In this document: positions 36,161 to 45,503 of the stretch, piece by piece
Layout of the letters: each line of letters starts with the position of its first letter
Numbering within the stretch: the first letter of the stretch is position 1
Assembly: GCF_004348115.1 (NCBI RefSeq)
Contig: NZ_QPFB01000001.1
Location: 4,046,028 to 4,110,027 of the forward strand
Direction of reading: 5' to 3'
Origin: Stenotrophomonas sp. ATCM1_4
Lineage (GTDB): Bacteria > Pseudomonadota > Gammaproteobacteria > Xanthomonadales > Xanthomonadaceae
Length of the DNA: 64,000 nt
Made by a program: the position numbers and the translations under genes
The notes under the pieces: generated by a model
The model's database searches: none
What the model was told of the DNA's origin: nothing
The model's input: the letters and a program-made list of their open reading frames with translations, nothing else

Positions 36161-38335
36161 TCACGGCGCCAGCAGCTCGAAGCTGGCCGCCTCGCCGCTG
36201 GCCGACGACGCACACACCCACACATCGAACAGGCCCGGCTCGGCACTGAATTCGCCGTCCACGCCGGTGAAGGCCAACTGCTCGCGGACCAGGCGGAACG
36301 TCACCTGCTGCGACTGTCCCGGTGCCAACGCGACCTTGCGGAAGTCCTTCAACTCACGCACCGGCCGCACCCGGCTGGCGACGCGGTCATGCACGTACAA
36401 CTGCACCACTTCCTCGCCGGCAACCTCGCCGGTGTTGGTCACCGTCGCGCTGACCTCCAGCGTGCCGTCCCAATCCATCTGCGCGGTGCTCAGCCGCACC
36501 GCGTCGTAAGCGAACGTGGTGTAGCCGATGCCATGACCGAACGCGTACAGCGGCGCATTCGGAATCTCGCGCCAGCGGGCCTTGAACTCGGACATCGTCG
36601 GCAGCTCCGGGCGCCCGGTGCGCGGGTGGTTGTAGAAGTACGGCTGCTGCCCGGAAGCGAGCGGAAAGCTCACCGGCAACCGCGCCGACGGGTTGTAGTC
36701 GCCGAACAACACGTCGGCCACCGCATGGCCGGTCTGCGTGCCAAGGAACCAGGTCACCGCGATGGCCTGCGCATCACGCACCGCACCGTGCAGCGCCAGC
36801 GCGCGCCCGTTGCGCAACAGCACCACCAACGGCGTGCCGGTGGCGGCGACCGCGTCGGCCAGCGCCTGCTGCGCGGGCGGCAAGGTGATCTCCACGCGCG
36901 ACTGCGCCTCGCCGGTGTAACGCTGCGGCTCGCCCAGCGCCAGCACCACCACATCGGCGCGCCGTGCAGCCGCCACCGCCGCGGCGATGCCGCCGTCCAG
37001 CGGCGCCTCCAACGCACAACCGGGCACGATCTCCACGCTTGCCGCGTCTCCCAGCGCCGCACGCACGCCGTCCTCCAGCGTCACGTAGCGCGACTTGTCG
37101 CCGAACAACGTCCAGCAACCTTCGATGTTGTCGCGGTCCTGCACGAACGGGCCGATCAGCGCGATCTTCTGCCCCTGCTTCTTCAGCGGCAGCACCGCGT
37201 TCTCGTTCTTCAGCAGCACGATCGAGCGGCGCGCGGCATCGCGCGACAGCGCATCGTGCGCAGCGATATGCGATTGATCGGCCTCGCGCGCGGCATCCAG
37301 CGAACGGTACGGGTCATCGAACAGGCCTATGGCGTCCTTCAACCGCAGGATGCGGCGCACCGATTCATCCAGCACCGACATCGGCACCTCGCCCGCCTCG
37401 ACCAGCCCGGCCAGGTGGCGATCGTAGAAGCCGCTCTGCATGCTCAGGTCCAACCCGGCCAGGAAGGCCTTGCGGGTGGCGTCCACCTCGTCGGCGGCGT
37501 AACCGTGCGCGATCAATTCCATGTCGGCGGTGTAGTCCGACACCACCACGCCATCGAACTTCCATTCGTGGCGCAGCAACTCGGTCAGCAGCGCACGGTT
37601 GGCGCTGGCCGGCACGCCGTTGATGTCGTTGAAGGCGCTCATCAGCGACAACGCGCCGGCTTCCAGCGCGGCCTTGAACGGCGGCAGATGGATGTCGCGC
37701 AGGCTCTGCGGCGAGATGTCCACCTGGGCGTATTCCATGCCCGCGGCGACCGCACCGTAGGCCGCGAAATGCTTGGGCGTGGCCAGCAAGGCATCGGCAG
37801 CGGTCAGGTCCTGGCCCTGGAAGCCACGCACGCGGGCGGCGGCGAACGCACAACCCAGCACCACGTCCTCGCCTGCGCCCTCGGCACCGCGGCCCCAGCG
37901 CTGGTCCCGGGCGATGTCCACCGCCGGCGCGTAGGTCCAATGGATGCCGGCCGCGGTGGCCTCCACCGCGGTGGCGCGGGCGGTGCGCTGGGCCAGGTCC
38001 GGCTCGAAGCTGGCGGCTTCGCCCAACGGGATCGGGAACACCGTGCGCATGCCATGGATCACGTCGGCGGCCAGGATCACCGGAATGCCGAGCCGGCTCT
38101 CCTCCACCGCCACCTTCTGGATCTGGCGGCCCTGTTCGGCGCCGACGCCGTTGAACAGCGACCCCACCCGTCCCGCACGGACCTGCTCCAGCACCTGCTC
38201 GGCATTGCGGACATTGGCCTCGGGATTGATGTCCGGGACGAAGGGCCGGACCATGTCGGCGAATACGCTCAACTGGCCGACCTTCTCTTCCAGGGTCATG
38301 CGGGCGATCAGGGACTCGATGCGGTCGTGGGCCAC
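36161..38335 (-). CDS. bglX: GH3 family beta-glucosidase (cytoplasmic)
   Basis: Hydrolyses beta-linked glucosides or related sugars from the non-reducing end. The 724 residues span the GH3 N-terminal barrel (nucleophile Asp267 in VVVSDYTADMEL; substrate-binding TPKHFAAYG), the C-terminal alpha/beta sandwich and a fibronectin type III-like end (LEVSATVTNTGEVAGEEVVQ). BglX of E. coli is periplasmic, but no signal peptide is visible here, so it is likely cytoplasmic. The GTG at 38335 has AAGGA 6 bases upstream. A LacI-type operator lies 17 bases before the start. Confidence 0.92.
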   Translation of the reverse strand: MAHDRIESLIARMTLEEKVGQLSVFADMVRPFVPDINPEANVRNAEQVLEQVRAGRVGSLFNGVGAEQGRQIQKVAVEESRLGIPVILAADVIHGMRTVFPIPLGEAASFEPDLAQRTARATAVEATAAGIHWTYAPAVDIARDQRWGRGAEGAGEDVVLGCAFAAARVRGFQGQDLTAADALLATPKHFAAYGAVAAGMEYAQVDISPQSLRDIHLPPFKAALEAGALSLMSAFNDINGVPASANRALLTELLRHEWKFDGVVVSDYTADMELIAHGYAADEVDATRKAFLAGLDLSMQSGFYDRHLAGLVEAGEVPMSVLDESVRRILRLKDAIGLFDDPYRSLDAAREADQSHIAAHDALSRDAARRSIVLLKNENAVLPLKKQGQKIALIGPFVQDRDNIEGCWTLFGDKSRYVTLEDGVRAALGDAASVEIVPGCALEAPLDGGIAAAVAAARRADVVVLALGEPQRYTGEAQSRVEITLPPAQQALADAVAATGTPLVVLLRNGRALALHGAVRDAQAIAVTWFLGTQTGHAVADVLFGDYNPSARLPVSFPLASGQQPYFYNHPRTGRPELPTMSEFKARWREIPNAPLYAFGHGIGYTTFAYDAVRLSTAQMDWDGTLEVSATVTNTGEVAGEEVVQLYVHDRVASRVRPVRELKDFRKVALAPGQSQQVTFRLVREQLAFTGVDGEFSAEPGLFDVWVCASSASGEAASFELLAP

Positions 38336-38351
38336 CGGCAATCCTTCTTCA

Positions 38352-38365
38352 TGTAAACGTTTGCA
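38352..38365. promoter_or_regulatory. LacI-family operator candidate upstream of the GH3 gene
   Basis: TGTAAACG-TTTGCA is a near-perfect 14-bp palindrome with the central CG typical of LacI/GalR-family sites (one mismatch). It sits just upstream of the GTG start, where a bound repressor would block transcription. No LacI-type regulator gene is in the window. Confidence 0.7.
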
Positions 38366-38522
38366 GTGTGCGGATTCTAGCGCCACCGCCGTGAATCACA
38401 GCGCGCGCGATCACAGCCCCGCACGGCGGTGGTACCCAGCGCGGCACGGCCCCGCCCGACCGGCGTCCCGTCCCAATGGGAGCGCGGGGCCACGCGCCTT
38501 CCCGGCAATCCCCGCCGGCGTC

Positions 38523-39782
38523 CTACACGCCTTCGTCCTGGCGCTCGCGCACCGCCATCAGCATCGCGTCGCTGGACTCCTGGAACACCCGCAGCCCGAA
38601 CTCCGGCAGGATCGCCAGCAGGTGGTCGAACACGTCGGACTGAGTGCGCTCGTACTGCGCCCACGCCGTCGGCGCGAAGCAGTAGATCTCCAGCGGCAGG
38701 CCCTGCGGGGTGGGCGCCATCTGCCGCACCAGCAGGGTCATGTTCTGCTTGATGTCCGGATGGCTGCGCAGGTAACGCTCCACGTAGACGCGGAAGGTTC
38801 CCAGGTTGGTCATGCGGCGCGCGTTGACCGGCTCGGGGTGGGCCTGCGCCACCTGCGCGTTCCACTGGCCCAGCTCTTCCTGCTTGGCCGCGAAGTAGTC
38901 GTCCAGCAGGCCGAACTGGCCCAGCCGCTCCAGCGCGGTGGCATCGAGGAAGCGCACGCTGTGCTGGTCCAGGTAGATCGAGCGCTTGATCCGCCGCCCG
39001 CCCGACTCCTGCATGCCACGCCAGTTGCGGAACGATTCGGTCACCAGCTTCTTGGTCGGGATGGTGGTGATGGTGTTGTCGAAGTTGCGCACCGTCACCG
39101 TGTGCAGGGCGATGTCGGTGACGTCGCCATCGGCGTTCTGGCTGGGCATCTCGATCCAGTCGCCGATGCGCACGCGGCCATCGCCGCTGATCTGCACGCT
39201 GGCCACCAGCGACAGGATGGTGTCCTGGAAGATCAGCATCAGCACCGCGGTCGCCGCGCCCAGGCCGGTGACCACGTGCAGCAGCTTGACCCCGGCCAGG
39301 GTCGCCACGATCGACAGGCCGGCGAGCACGAACACCACGATCTTGGCCACCTGCAGGTAGCCCTTGATCGGCTTGTTGCGCGCGTCCGGGCGACGCTCGT
39401 AGAAATCATTGAACACGTCCAGCGCATGCGCCACGGCCAGGGCGATGGTCAGCACGGTCCAGGCATGGCACAGCGCCTTCAGCCCGGCCACCAGCTCCGG
39501 CGGCAGTTCCGGCACGATCGACAGGCCGGCGGCGATCACCACCGACGGCACGATGTTGGCCAGCCGTGCGATCACGCGCAGCGGCTGCTTGGCGTTCTTC
39601 TCCGGGCCGGAGAAACGCTCGATCGCCTTGCGCAGGCCGCTGAGCAGGATGCGCTTGGTGACGAAGTTGGCCAGCCAGGCCACCAGCAGCAGCGCCACCA
39701 GCACCACCGCCGGGTACGCCAGCGGATAAGGCGCCAGCGTGCTTTCCAGTTGGTCCAGCCAACGGATTCCCATTACCGCCAT
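38523..39782 (-). CDS. Mechanosensitive channel, MscS superfamily (YbdG/MscM-like)
   Basis: A 419-residue inner-membrane channel protein with five hydrophobic segments before the pore region. The pore-lining helix and the start of the beta domain are visible in GLGAATAVLMLIFQDTILSL and VRIGDWIEMP. The long C-terminal cytoplasmic part includes TIPTKKLVTESFRNWRGM and matches the YbdG subgroup rather than small MscS. It releases solutes on hypo-osmotic stress. The ATG at 39782 has GAGGAG 9 bases upstream. Confidence 0.9.
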   Translation of the reverse strand: MAVMGIRWLDQLESTLAPYPLAYPAVVLVALLLVAWLANFVTKRILLSGLRKAIERFSGPEKNAKQPLRVIARLANIVPSVVIAAGLSIVPELPPELVAGLKALCHAWTVLTIALAVAHALDVFNDFYERRPDARNKPIKGYLQVAKIVVFVLAGLSIVATLAGVKLLHVVTGLGAATAVLMLIFQDTILSLVASVQISGDGRVRIGDWIEMPSQNADGDVTDIALHTVTVRNFDNTITTIPTKKLVTESFRNWRGMQESGGRRIKRSIYLDQHSVRFLDATALERLGQFGLLDDYFAAKQEELGQWNAQVAQAHPEPVNARRMTNLGTFRVYVERYLRSHPDIKQNMTLLVRQMAPTPQGLPLEIYCFAPTAWAQYERTQSDVFDHLLAILPEFGLRVFQESSDAMLMAVRERQDEGV

Positions 39783-39882
39783 CGGTTCTTGCTCCTCTTC
39801 GTTGCAGGGTCCTGGCCACGACGGCGCGCGCGCGCCCGATGGGCGGCCCGGGCAGGCCGTCCGGCAGCTTCAGGACAGGGGG

Positions 39883-40242
39883 TTACCCGGCAGCGCGCGA
39901 GCGCTCGATGATCACGCCCACCGCGCGCGCACCGCGCACCGCGCCGGGCTTGCTCAGCTTCAGGCGCAGCCATTGCACGTCGAACTCGTCCAGCACGATC
40001 TGCGCGCAGCGCTCGGCCAGCGTCTCCACCAGGCCGAAGTCCGAGCCACGCACGAATTCCATCAAGCGCTTGCTCACCGCCTTGTAGTTCAGCGTGTCGA
40101 CGATGTCGTCGCTCGCCGCGGGCTTGCGGTTGTCAAAGCCCATTTCCAGGTCGAACACCAACGTCTGGCGGATGCGCCGCTCCCAGTCGTAGATGCCGAT
40201 CAGGGCGTCGATCTCGAGCCCTTCGATGAATACTTTGTCCAT
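39883..40242 (-). CDS. folB: Dihydroneopterin aldolase
   Basis: Converts 7,8-dihydroneopterin to 6-hydroxymethyl-dihydropterin and glycolaldehyde in folate synthesis. The 119 residues are the family's usual length. Signatures: IDALIGIYDWERRIRQTL at the N-terminus, the conserved Tyr in LNYKAVSKRL, VETLAERCA and the lysine in LKLSKPGAVRGA. It is cytoplasmic and forms ring-shaped oligomers. It is placed between the MscS gene and tsaD, all on the minus strand. Confidence 0.94.
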   Translation of the reverse strand: MDKVFIEGLEIDALIGIYDWERRIRQTLVFDLEMGFDNRKPAASDDIVDTLNYKAVSKRLMEFVRGSDFGLVETLAERCAQIVLDEFDVQWLRLKLSKPGAVRGARAVGVIIERSRAAG

Positions 40243-40416
40243 TGAACACAGGGAACAGGGATTGGGGAACGCGCAATGGTACGTGCCGGGGCGTTAAGCA
40301 GGGGCGTTTGGCTGAACGGCGCCCGCGGCGATCCCGCGTGCAATCGCGCGGAGTGGTGCCCCCGCAACCGCGATCAATCCGGCGATGCAGCCGCGACCCC
40401 GCGCGCCGTTCCTGCC

Positions 40417-41451
40417 CTATTCGTCCACCAGCGGCGGCAGCGTTGCCATGTCCCAACGCGGGGTGACCTTCACTTCCGGCGGGCTGTGCTGGCCGGCCTT
40501 CAGGCGCAGCGCGCCGGCGAAGGCGATCATCGCGCCGTTGTCGGTACACAGCGCCGGGCGCGGGAAACACACCCGGCCACCGCGCCGCTGCGCGGCCTCA
40601 TGCAGCTTGGCGCGCAGGCGCTTGTTGGCGCCCACGCCGCCGGCCACCACCAGTACTTCGCAACCGGCCGCATCAAGCGCGCGCTCGCACTTGATGGCCA
40701 GCGTGTCGACCACCGCGTCCTCGAAACCGCGCGCGATGTCGGCGCGGGTCTGCTCGCTCTGGTCGCTGTCGCGCCACGCCAGCAGCACCTGGGTCTTCAG
40801 GCCGGAGAAACTGAAGTCCAACCCCGGCCGGTCGGTCATCGGGCGGGCGAACCTGCAGCGTCCCGGCGTGCCGATCTCGGCCAGCCTGGCCAGTTGCGGG
40901 CCACCCGGATACGGCAGCCCCATCAACTTGGCGGTCTTGTCGAAGGCCTCGCCGGCGGCGTCGTCCAGGGTCTCGCCCAGCAGCCGGTACTTGCCGATGG
41001 CATCGACCGCGATCAGCTGGGTGTGGCCGCCGGACACCAACAGCGCCACGAACGGCGGCTCCGGCGGGTCGTCCTCCATCAGCGGCGCCAGCAGGTGGCC
41101 TTCCATGTGATGCACGGCAATGGCCGGTACATCCAGGCCCCAGGCCAGCGACCGTGCCACCCCGGCGCCGACCAGCAATGCCCCGACCAGACCCGGGCCG
41201 GCGGTATAGGCCACCCCGTCGATATCGGAGATGGCGATGCCGGCCTCGTCCAGCGTCTGCCGGATCAACGGCAGGGTCTTGCGCACGTGGTCGCGGCTGG
41301 CCAGCTCCGGCACCACACCACCATATTCGGCGTGCAGCGCGATCTGGCTGTAGACCGCGTGGGCGCGCAGCGCGGCGGCGCCGGACAGGTCGGTGTCGTA
41401 GACGGCAACGCCCGTCTCATCGCAGGATGATTCAATGCCGAGGACTTTCAT
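40417..41451 (-). CDS. tsaD: tRNA N6-adenosine threonylcarbamoyltransferase
   Basis: Transfers threonylcarbamoyl to A37 of ANN-decoding tRNAs, working with TsaB, TsaE and TsaC. It has 344 residues with the ASKHA fold. Motifs: [19 protein letters not shown] at the start, metal-binding [15 protein letters not shown], and the late [10 protein letters not shown] and CTDNGAMIA. The ATG at 41451 gives the canonical [13 protein letters not shown] start. It is divergent from rpsU, the classical arrangement in gammaproteobacteria. Confidence 0.97.
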
Positions 41452-41497
41452 GGGCGTATTGTGAACCTCCCCAGCCTCGGGGCAAACCCCGGGGGAC

Positions 41498-41525
41498 TTG
41501 CGCACCCGCTCAAAGCGACTATAAT
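41498..41525 (+). promoter_or_regulatory. Sigma70 promoter of rpsU
   Basis: TTGCGC (41498-41503), a 16-base spacer and a perfect TATAAT (41520-41525), about 48 bases before the rpsU start. It is the best -10 box I found in the window, as expected for a ribosomal protein gene. Confidence 0.85.
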
Positions 41526-41573
41526 GCGCGGCTCACCGGGCGTGACCCGGTTTCATTGTGTCCCGGAGATTCC

Positions 41574-41789
41574 ATGCCCAGCGTCAAAGTCCGCGAGAAC
41601 GAGCCCTTCGAGTTTGCTCTTCGCCGCTTCAAGCGCACTTGCGAAAAGGCCGGCGTGCTGGCCGAGACCCGCAAGCGCGAGTTCTACGAAAAGCCGACCC
41701 AGGAACGCAAGCGCAAGGCCGCTGCTGCCGTCAAGCGCCAGCTGCGTCGTTCCTCGCGTGACGTGACCAAGCGTCAGCGCCTGTACTGA
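41574..41789 (+). CDS. rpsU: 30S ribosomal protein S21
   Basis: A 71-residue basic protein of the small ribosomal subunit, beginning [20 protein letters not shown] and ending [10 protein letters not shown], as usual for the family. The start has GGAG upstream (CCCGGAGATTCCATG). It is the first gene of the rpsU-yqeY-dnaG cluster, here separated from yqeY by its own terminator. Confidence 0.98.
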
Positions 41790-41839
41790 TCGGACGCGAC
41801 TCCTGAACGGGGGGCTTCGGCCTTCTGTACTGGGGTAAG

Positions 41840-41870
41840 AGCCGGCACGCGCAAGCGTAGCCGGCTTTTT
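41840..41870 (+). terminator. Terminator after rpsU
   Basis: AGCCGGC (41840-41846) pairs with GCCGGCT (41860-41866) and is followed by TTTTT. It would limit read-through from rpsU into yqeY. Confidence 0.8.
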
Positions 41871-41925
41871 GCGTTCCCGGTCCCCGTGTTTCCAAACCGT
41901 ATTCCGATCCCGAAAGAGGTGATCC

Positions 41926-42372
41926 ATGAGCCTGAAGCAACAGCTGACCGATGACATGAAGGCCGCCATGAAGGGCGGCGACAAGCACTCGCTGGGCGTG
42001 ATCCGCCTGATCAACGCGGCCATCAAGCAGCGTGAAGTGGACGAGCGCATCGAACTGGACGATACCGCCGTGATCGCCGTGCTGGACAAGATGGTCAAGC
42101 AGCGCAAGGACTCGGTGACCCAGTACGAAGCGGCCAACCGTGAAGACCTGGCCTCGATCGAACGCGAGGAGATCGTGGTGATCGAGCGCTACCTCCCGGC
42201 CAAGATGGACGAAGCCGCCATCAGTGCCGCCATCGCGGCGGCCATCGCCGAAACCGGCGCGGCCAGCGCCGCCGACATGGGCAAGCTGATGGGCGTGCTC
42301 AAGCCCAAGCTGGCCGGACAGGCCGACATGGGCCTGGTGTCCAAGCTGGTCAAGCAGGCCCTGGCCGGCTGA
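41926..42372 (+). CDS. yqeY: GatB/YqeY domain protein
   Basis: A 148-residue cytoplasmic protein, MSLKQQLTDDMKAAMKGGDK at the start, with the helical YqeY domain found also at the C-terminus of GatB (LPAKMDEAAISAAI; MGKLMGVLKPKLAGQADM). It is thought to touch tRNA or tRNA-dependent amidation, but its role is not settled. The ATG has AGAGGTG upstream. Linkage to rpsU and dnaG is a conserved pattern. Confidence 0.95.
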   Translation: MSLKQQLTDDMKAAMKGGDKHSLGVIRLINAAIKQREVDERIELDDTAVIAVLDKMVKQRKDSVTQYEAANREDLASIEREEIVVIERYLPAKMDEAAISAAIAAAIAETGAASAADMGKLMGVLKPKLAGQADMGLVSKLVKQALAG

Positions 42373-42378
42373 TCGCCC

Positions 42379-42402
42379 AAGGCCCGCGGCAACGCGGGCC
42401 TT
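42379..42402 (+). terminator. Hairpin after yqeY
   Basis: AAGGCCCGC (42379-42387) and GCGGGCCTT (42394-42402) form a perfect 9-bp stem around GGCAAC. Only TTGT follows, so termination may be partial. Confidence 0.65.
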
Positions 42403-42410
42403 GTCCATCC

Positions 42411-42491
42411 GAGCGGCCTCGGCCGCGAAGCCGACCGACCGCGTGCATCCCGCACCCCACGCACCACCGGCTTCGCGCCGGAAGGTGCTCC
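42411..42491. repeat. Inverted pair of REP-like elements, family 2
   Basis: The left element is GAGCGGCCTCGGCCGCGAAG (42411-42430), a palindrome with a GAAG tail. The right element (42470-42491, GCTTCGCGCCGGAAGGTGCT at its start) is a degenerate copy in the opposite orientation. The same left element recurs at 47014. Confidence 0.7.
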
Positions 42492-42568
42492 CGCGGCCAC
42501 TTGGTGCTTCACCCTCTTTTTTCATCACATCGCTTAACGTGCATGGCCTGCCGTGCCGTGCGACCGCA

Positions 42569-43453
42569 ATGCCCTACCTGTCCCCCGACAAGCTGAAGCA
42601 GCGCCTGGATCAGTTGCAGCAGAGCCTGCCCGGCGCCTTGGTACGCCGCTTCGCCGAAGCCGACGTGATGACCCAGGCCGCGTCACTGGCCTTCTATACC
42701 CTGCTCTCGCTGGCACCGCTGCTGGTGCTGCTGCTGTGGCTGACCGCTTCGTTGTACCCGCCCGCACAGCAGGCGCTGGTCGACCAGATCGCCTCCCTCG
42801 CCGGCCGCAGCGTGGCCGAGGTCGCGCAGACGGTGATCAACAACGCCACCTCGCGCCCCGACCTGGGCTCGCTGGCCGGGCTGTGGAGCGTGGCCCTGCT
42901 GTTCATCGGCGCGACCGTGGTGTTCGCCCAGCTGCAGGGGGCGCTGAACCTGATCTTCCGCACCGACATCCGCCGCTTCGAGGGCGTGCTGGGCTGGCTG
43001 AAGAAGCGCGTGTTCTCGGCCGGCGTGGTGCTGGCGCTGGGCTTCCTGCTGATCGTCTCGATGGTGGCCACCACCGCGTTGCAGGTGGTGTTCTCGCACC
43101 TGCCCTCGGCCCTGCCCGCCGTGGGCTACATCACCACGCTGGTGATGTATGCGCTGGGCTTTGCCTTCCTCTACCACTACCTGCCCGACCGGCCGGTGGA
43201 ATGGCGCCAGGCCTTCATCGGCGGCGCCATCACCGCCATTCTTTTCACCCTGGGCCGCTACGGCATCGGCCTGTACATCGCCAATGCCGCCCCGGGCAGT
43301 GCCTATGGCTCGATGGGGACGCTGGTGATCATGCTGGTGTGGATCTACTACGCCAGCGTGGTGTTCTTCGGCGGTGCACTGATCACCGCGGTGATCGATG
43401 AGCGGGCACGGGCACGGCGCGCGCTGCCAGATACGCCTGCAGAGACGGACTGA
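42569..43453 (+). CDS. YihY/BrkB family membrane protein
   Basis: A 294-residue inner-membrane protein with six hydrophobic segments. Family landmarks are DVMTQAASLAFYTLLSLAPLL at the first helix, LGWLKKRVFSAG, and a late GSAYGSMGTLVIMLVWIYYA followed by FFGGALITAV. The family was once called ribonuclease BN by mistake; its true role is unclear. The ATG at 42569 gives MPYLSPDKLK; upstream codons are not protein-like. Confidence 0.92.
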   Translation: MPYLSPDKLKQRLDQLQQSLPGALVRRFAEADVMTQAASLAFYTLLSLAPLLVLLLWLTASLYPPAQQALVDQIASLAGRSVAEVAQTVINNATSRPDLGSLAGLWSVALLFIGATVVFAQLQGALNLIFRTDIRRFEGVLGWLKKRVFSAGVVLALGFLLIVSMVATTALQVVFSHLPSALPAVGYITTLVMYALGFAFLYHYLPDRPVEWRQAFIGGAITAILFTLGRYGIGLYIANAAPGSAYGSMGTLVIMLVWIYYASVVFFGGALITAVIDERARARRALPDTPAETD

Positions 43454-43538
43454 AGCAGCGGCCGTTGCTCTGTCCTTCGGCCTCACCAACGGTAACAGCT
43501 GAAGTCCGCGCCCCATCCGCTTGCCCGCCACCAGAGCA

Positions 43539-43583
43539 CCCCCTCCCCAACCCTCCCCTGCGCCTTTGGCGCAAGGGAGGGGG
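43539..43583 (-). repeat. Palindromic repeat with C-rich head, copy 5 (reverse orientation)
   Basis: A head of CCCCCTCCCC plus AACCCTCCCC is followed by the stem CTGCGCC-TTT-GGCGCAAG and GGGAGGGGGC. The complementary strand carries four G-tracts. Confidence 0.85.
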
Positions 43584-43619
43584 CGGCTCACAGTGATCCG
43601 TCGGTACGCCATGTACGCC

Positions 43620-43664
43620 CCCCCCCTTCCTTTGGCAACGCCAAGGGAAGCACTGGGCAGGGGC
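43620..43664 (+). repeat. Palindromic repeat, copy 6 (forward, degenerate)
   Basis: CTTCCTTTGGC pairs with GCCAAGGGAAG and is followed by a degenerate tail CACTGGGCAGGGGC. It is inverted relative to copy 5, 36 bases away, in the gap before dnaG (43454-43744), which holds no gene. Confidence 0.75.
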
Positions 43665-43744
43665 ACGCTCCCGACGCAGACGAGTACACTTCTCCTCCAT
43701 CCCTGTTGTGTGCCCCGCCCTCCGGCGGCGCTGTTCATTGCCGC

Positions 43745-45481
43745 ATGGCCCGACTTCCCGACGCGTTCATCGACGACCTGCTTGCCCGCACCGACATCGT
43801 CGAGGTGATCAACACGCGCGTCCCGCTCAAGCGCAAGGGCAAGGAATACGAAGCGCGCTGCCCGTTCCACGACGAGCGCTCGCCCAGCTTCTACGTCTCG
43901 CCGACCAAGCAGTTCTACCACTGCTTCGGCTGCGGCGCGCACGGCACCGCGATCAGCTTCCTGATGAACTACGACCGCCTCGAGTTCCTCGACGCGGTCG
44001 ACGAGCTGGCCAAGCGCGTCGGCATGGAAGTGCCGCGCGAGAACAACCCGCGCAGCCAGCAGCAACAGGACGACAGCCGCGACCAGTACTCCGCGCTGGA
44101 TGCGGCCAGCCGCTTCTTCCAGAAGCAGCTGGAAGGCAACGACAAGGCGCGTGCCTACCTGGACAGCCGTGGCGTCGATGCCGACACCCGCGCGCGCTTT
44201 TCCATCGGCTATGCGCCGGACGGCTACAGCGCGTTGAAGGATGCACTGGGCAGGGACGAGCGGCGCATGAAGCTGCTCGACCGCGTGGGCCTGTTCTCCA
44301 AGAACGACCGCGGCCACGTCTACGACAAGTTCCGCGACCGGGTGATGTTCCCGATCTTCGACCGCCGCGGCCGGGTGATCGCCTTCGGCGGCCGCGTCAT
44401 GCAGAAGGACGACGGCCCCAAGTACCTCAACTCGCCGGAAACCGCGCTGTTCCACAAGGGCCGCGAACTGTACGGGCTGTGGCAGGTGCGCCAGGCCAAC
44501 CAGAAGATCGAGCGCCTGATCGTGGTCGAGGGCTACATGGACGTGGTCAGCCTGTTCCAGTTCGGCGTCACCCAGGCGGTGGCGACGCTGGGCACGGCGA
44601 CCACGCCGGACCACGCCGAGCTGCTGTTCCGCAATGCGCCGGACGTGTACTTCTGCTTCGACGGCGACAACGCCGGCCGCAAGGCCGGCTGGAAGGCGCT
44701 GGAATCGGTGCTGCCGCGCATGAAGGACGGCCGCCAGGCGTTCTTCCTGTTCCTGCCCGATGGCGAGGACCCGGACACCATCGTGCGCAAGGAAGGCGCC
44801 GAAGCCTTCGACGCACGCCTGAAGCAGGGCACGCCGCTGTCGCAGTTCTTCTTCGACGAGCTCAGCCGCGAGATCAACCTCGGCACGCTGGACGGCAAGG
44901 CCCGCCTGGCCGAACGCGCGCGGCCGATGCTGGCGCAGATCCCCGACGGTGCCTTCGGCGACCTGATGAAGCAGGAGCTGGCGCGCCTGACCGGCATCGG
45001 CGCCAACAACTCCGTGCCCGCCAGCGCCGCAGCGCGGCCGGCCGCACGCGGCAACGTGATGCCGGTGCAGAAGCGCAGCCTGGTACGCGCGGCCATCGCC
45101 ATCCTGCTGCAGCAGCCATCACTGGCCATGAACCTGCATGGCCACCACGCCATCGGCGGCCTGCGCCTGCCCGGCATCGAGCTGCTGCTGGAACTGCTGC
45201 AGCTGGTCGAGCAACGCCCGGACATCAGCACCGGCGCGCTGCTGGAGCATTTCAACGAGCGCGAGGAACAGGCCGCGCTGCACAAGCTCGCCGCCATCGC
45301 CCTGCCCGGTGATGAGGCCAGCTGGGGCCAGGAACTGCAGGACGCCATCAACCAGCTCGAAAAACAGCTGCTGCAGCAACGCCTGGACGAACTGCAGGCC
45401 AAGCAGCGCCAGCAGGGCCTGGATGAAGCCGACAAGTACGAGCTGCGCGAGTTGCTCAAGACCCGGGCCACGCTGCGCTGA
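43745..45481 (+). CDS. dnaG: DNA primase
   Basis: Makes the RNA primers for DNA replication at the fork with DnaB. It has 578 residues with the CHC2 zinc finger (CPFHDERSPSF and FYHCFGCGAHGTA, residues about 40-65), the catalytic core with TOPRIM motifs (VVEGYMDVV and FCFDGDNAGRKAG, about 260-320) and a helical C-terminal helicase-binding domain (about 440-578) with a Gln/Leu-rich end. The ATG at 43745 gives MARLPDAFIDDLLARTDIVE, the canonical start. Confidence 0.97.
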   Translation: MARLPDAFIDDLLARTDIVEVINTRVPLKRKGKEYEARCPFHDERSPSFYVSPTKQFYHCFGCGAHGTAISFLMNYDRLEFLDAVDELAKRVGMEVPRENNPRSQQQQDDSRDQYSALDAASRFFQKQLEGNDKARAYLDSRGVDADTRARFSIGYAPDGYSALKDALGRDERRMKLLDRVGLFSKNDRGHVYDKFRDRVMFPIFDRRGRVIAFGGRVMQKDDGPKYLNSPETALFHKGRELYGLWQVRQANQKIERLIVVEGYMDVVSLFQFGVTQAVATLGTATTPDHAELLFRNAPDVYFCFDGDNAGRKAGWKALESVLPRMKDGRQAFFLFLPDGEDPDTIVRKEGAEAFDARLKQGTPLSQFFFDELSREINLGTLDGKARLAERARPMLAQIPDGAFGDLMKQELARLTGIGANNSVPASAAARPAARGNVMPVQKRSLVRAAIAILLQQPSLAMNLHGHHAIGGLRLPGIELLLELLQLVEQRPDISTGALLEHFNEREEQAALHKLAAIALPGDEASWGQELQDAINQLEKQLLQQRLDELQAKQRQQGLDEADKYELRELLKTRATLR

Positions 45482-45503
45482 CCCATCCACCGGAGGTTGT
45501 TCG

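Noticed and set aside
41790..41839. Possible small RNA or tRNA between rpsU and its terminator
   Set aside because: No cloverleaf or conserved RNA pattern could be formed; it is simply the rpsU trailer.
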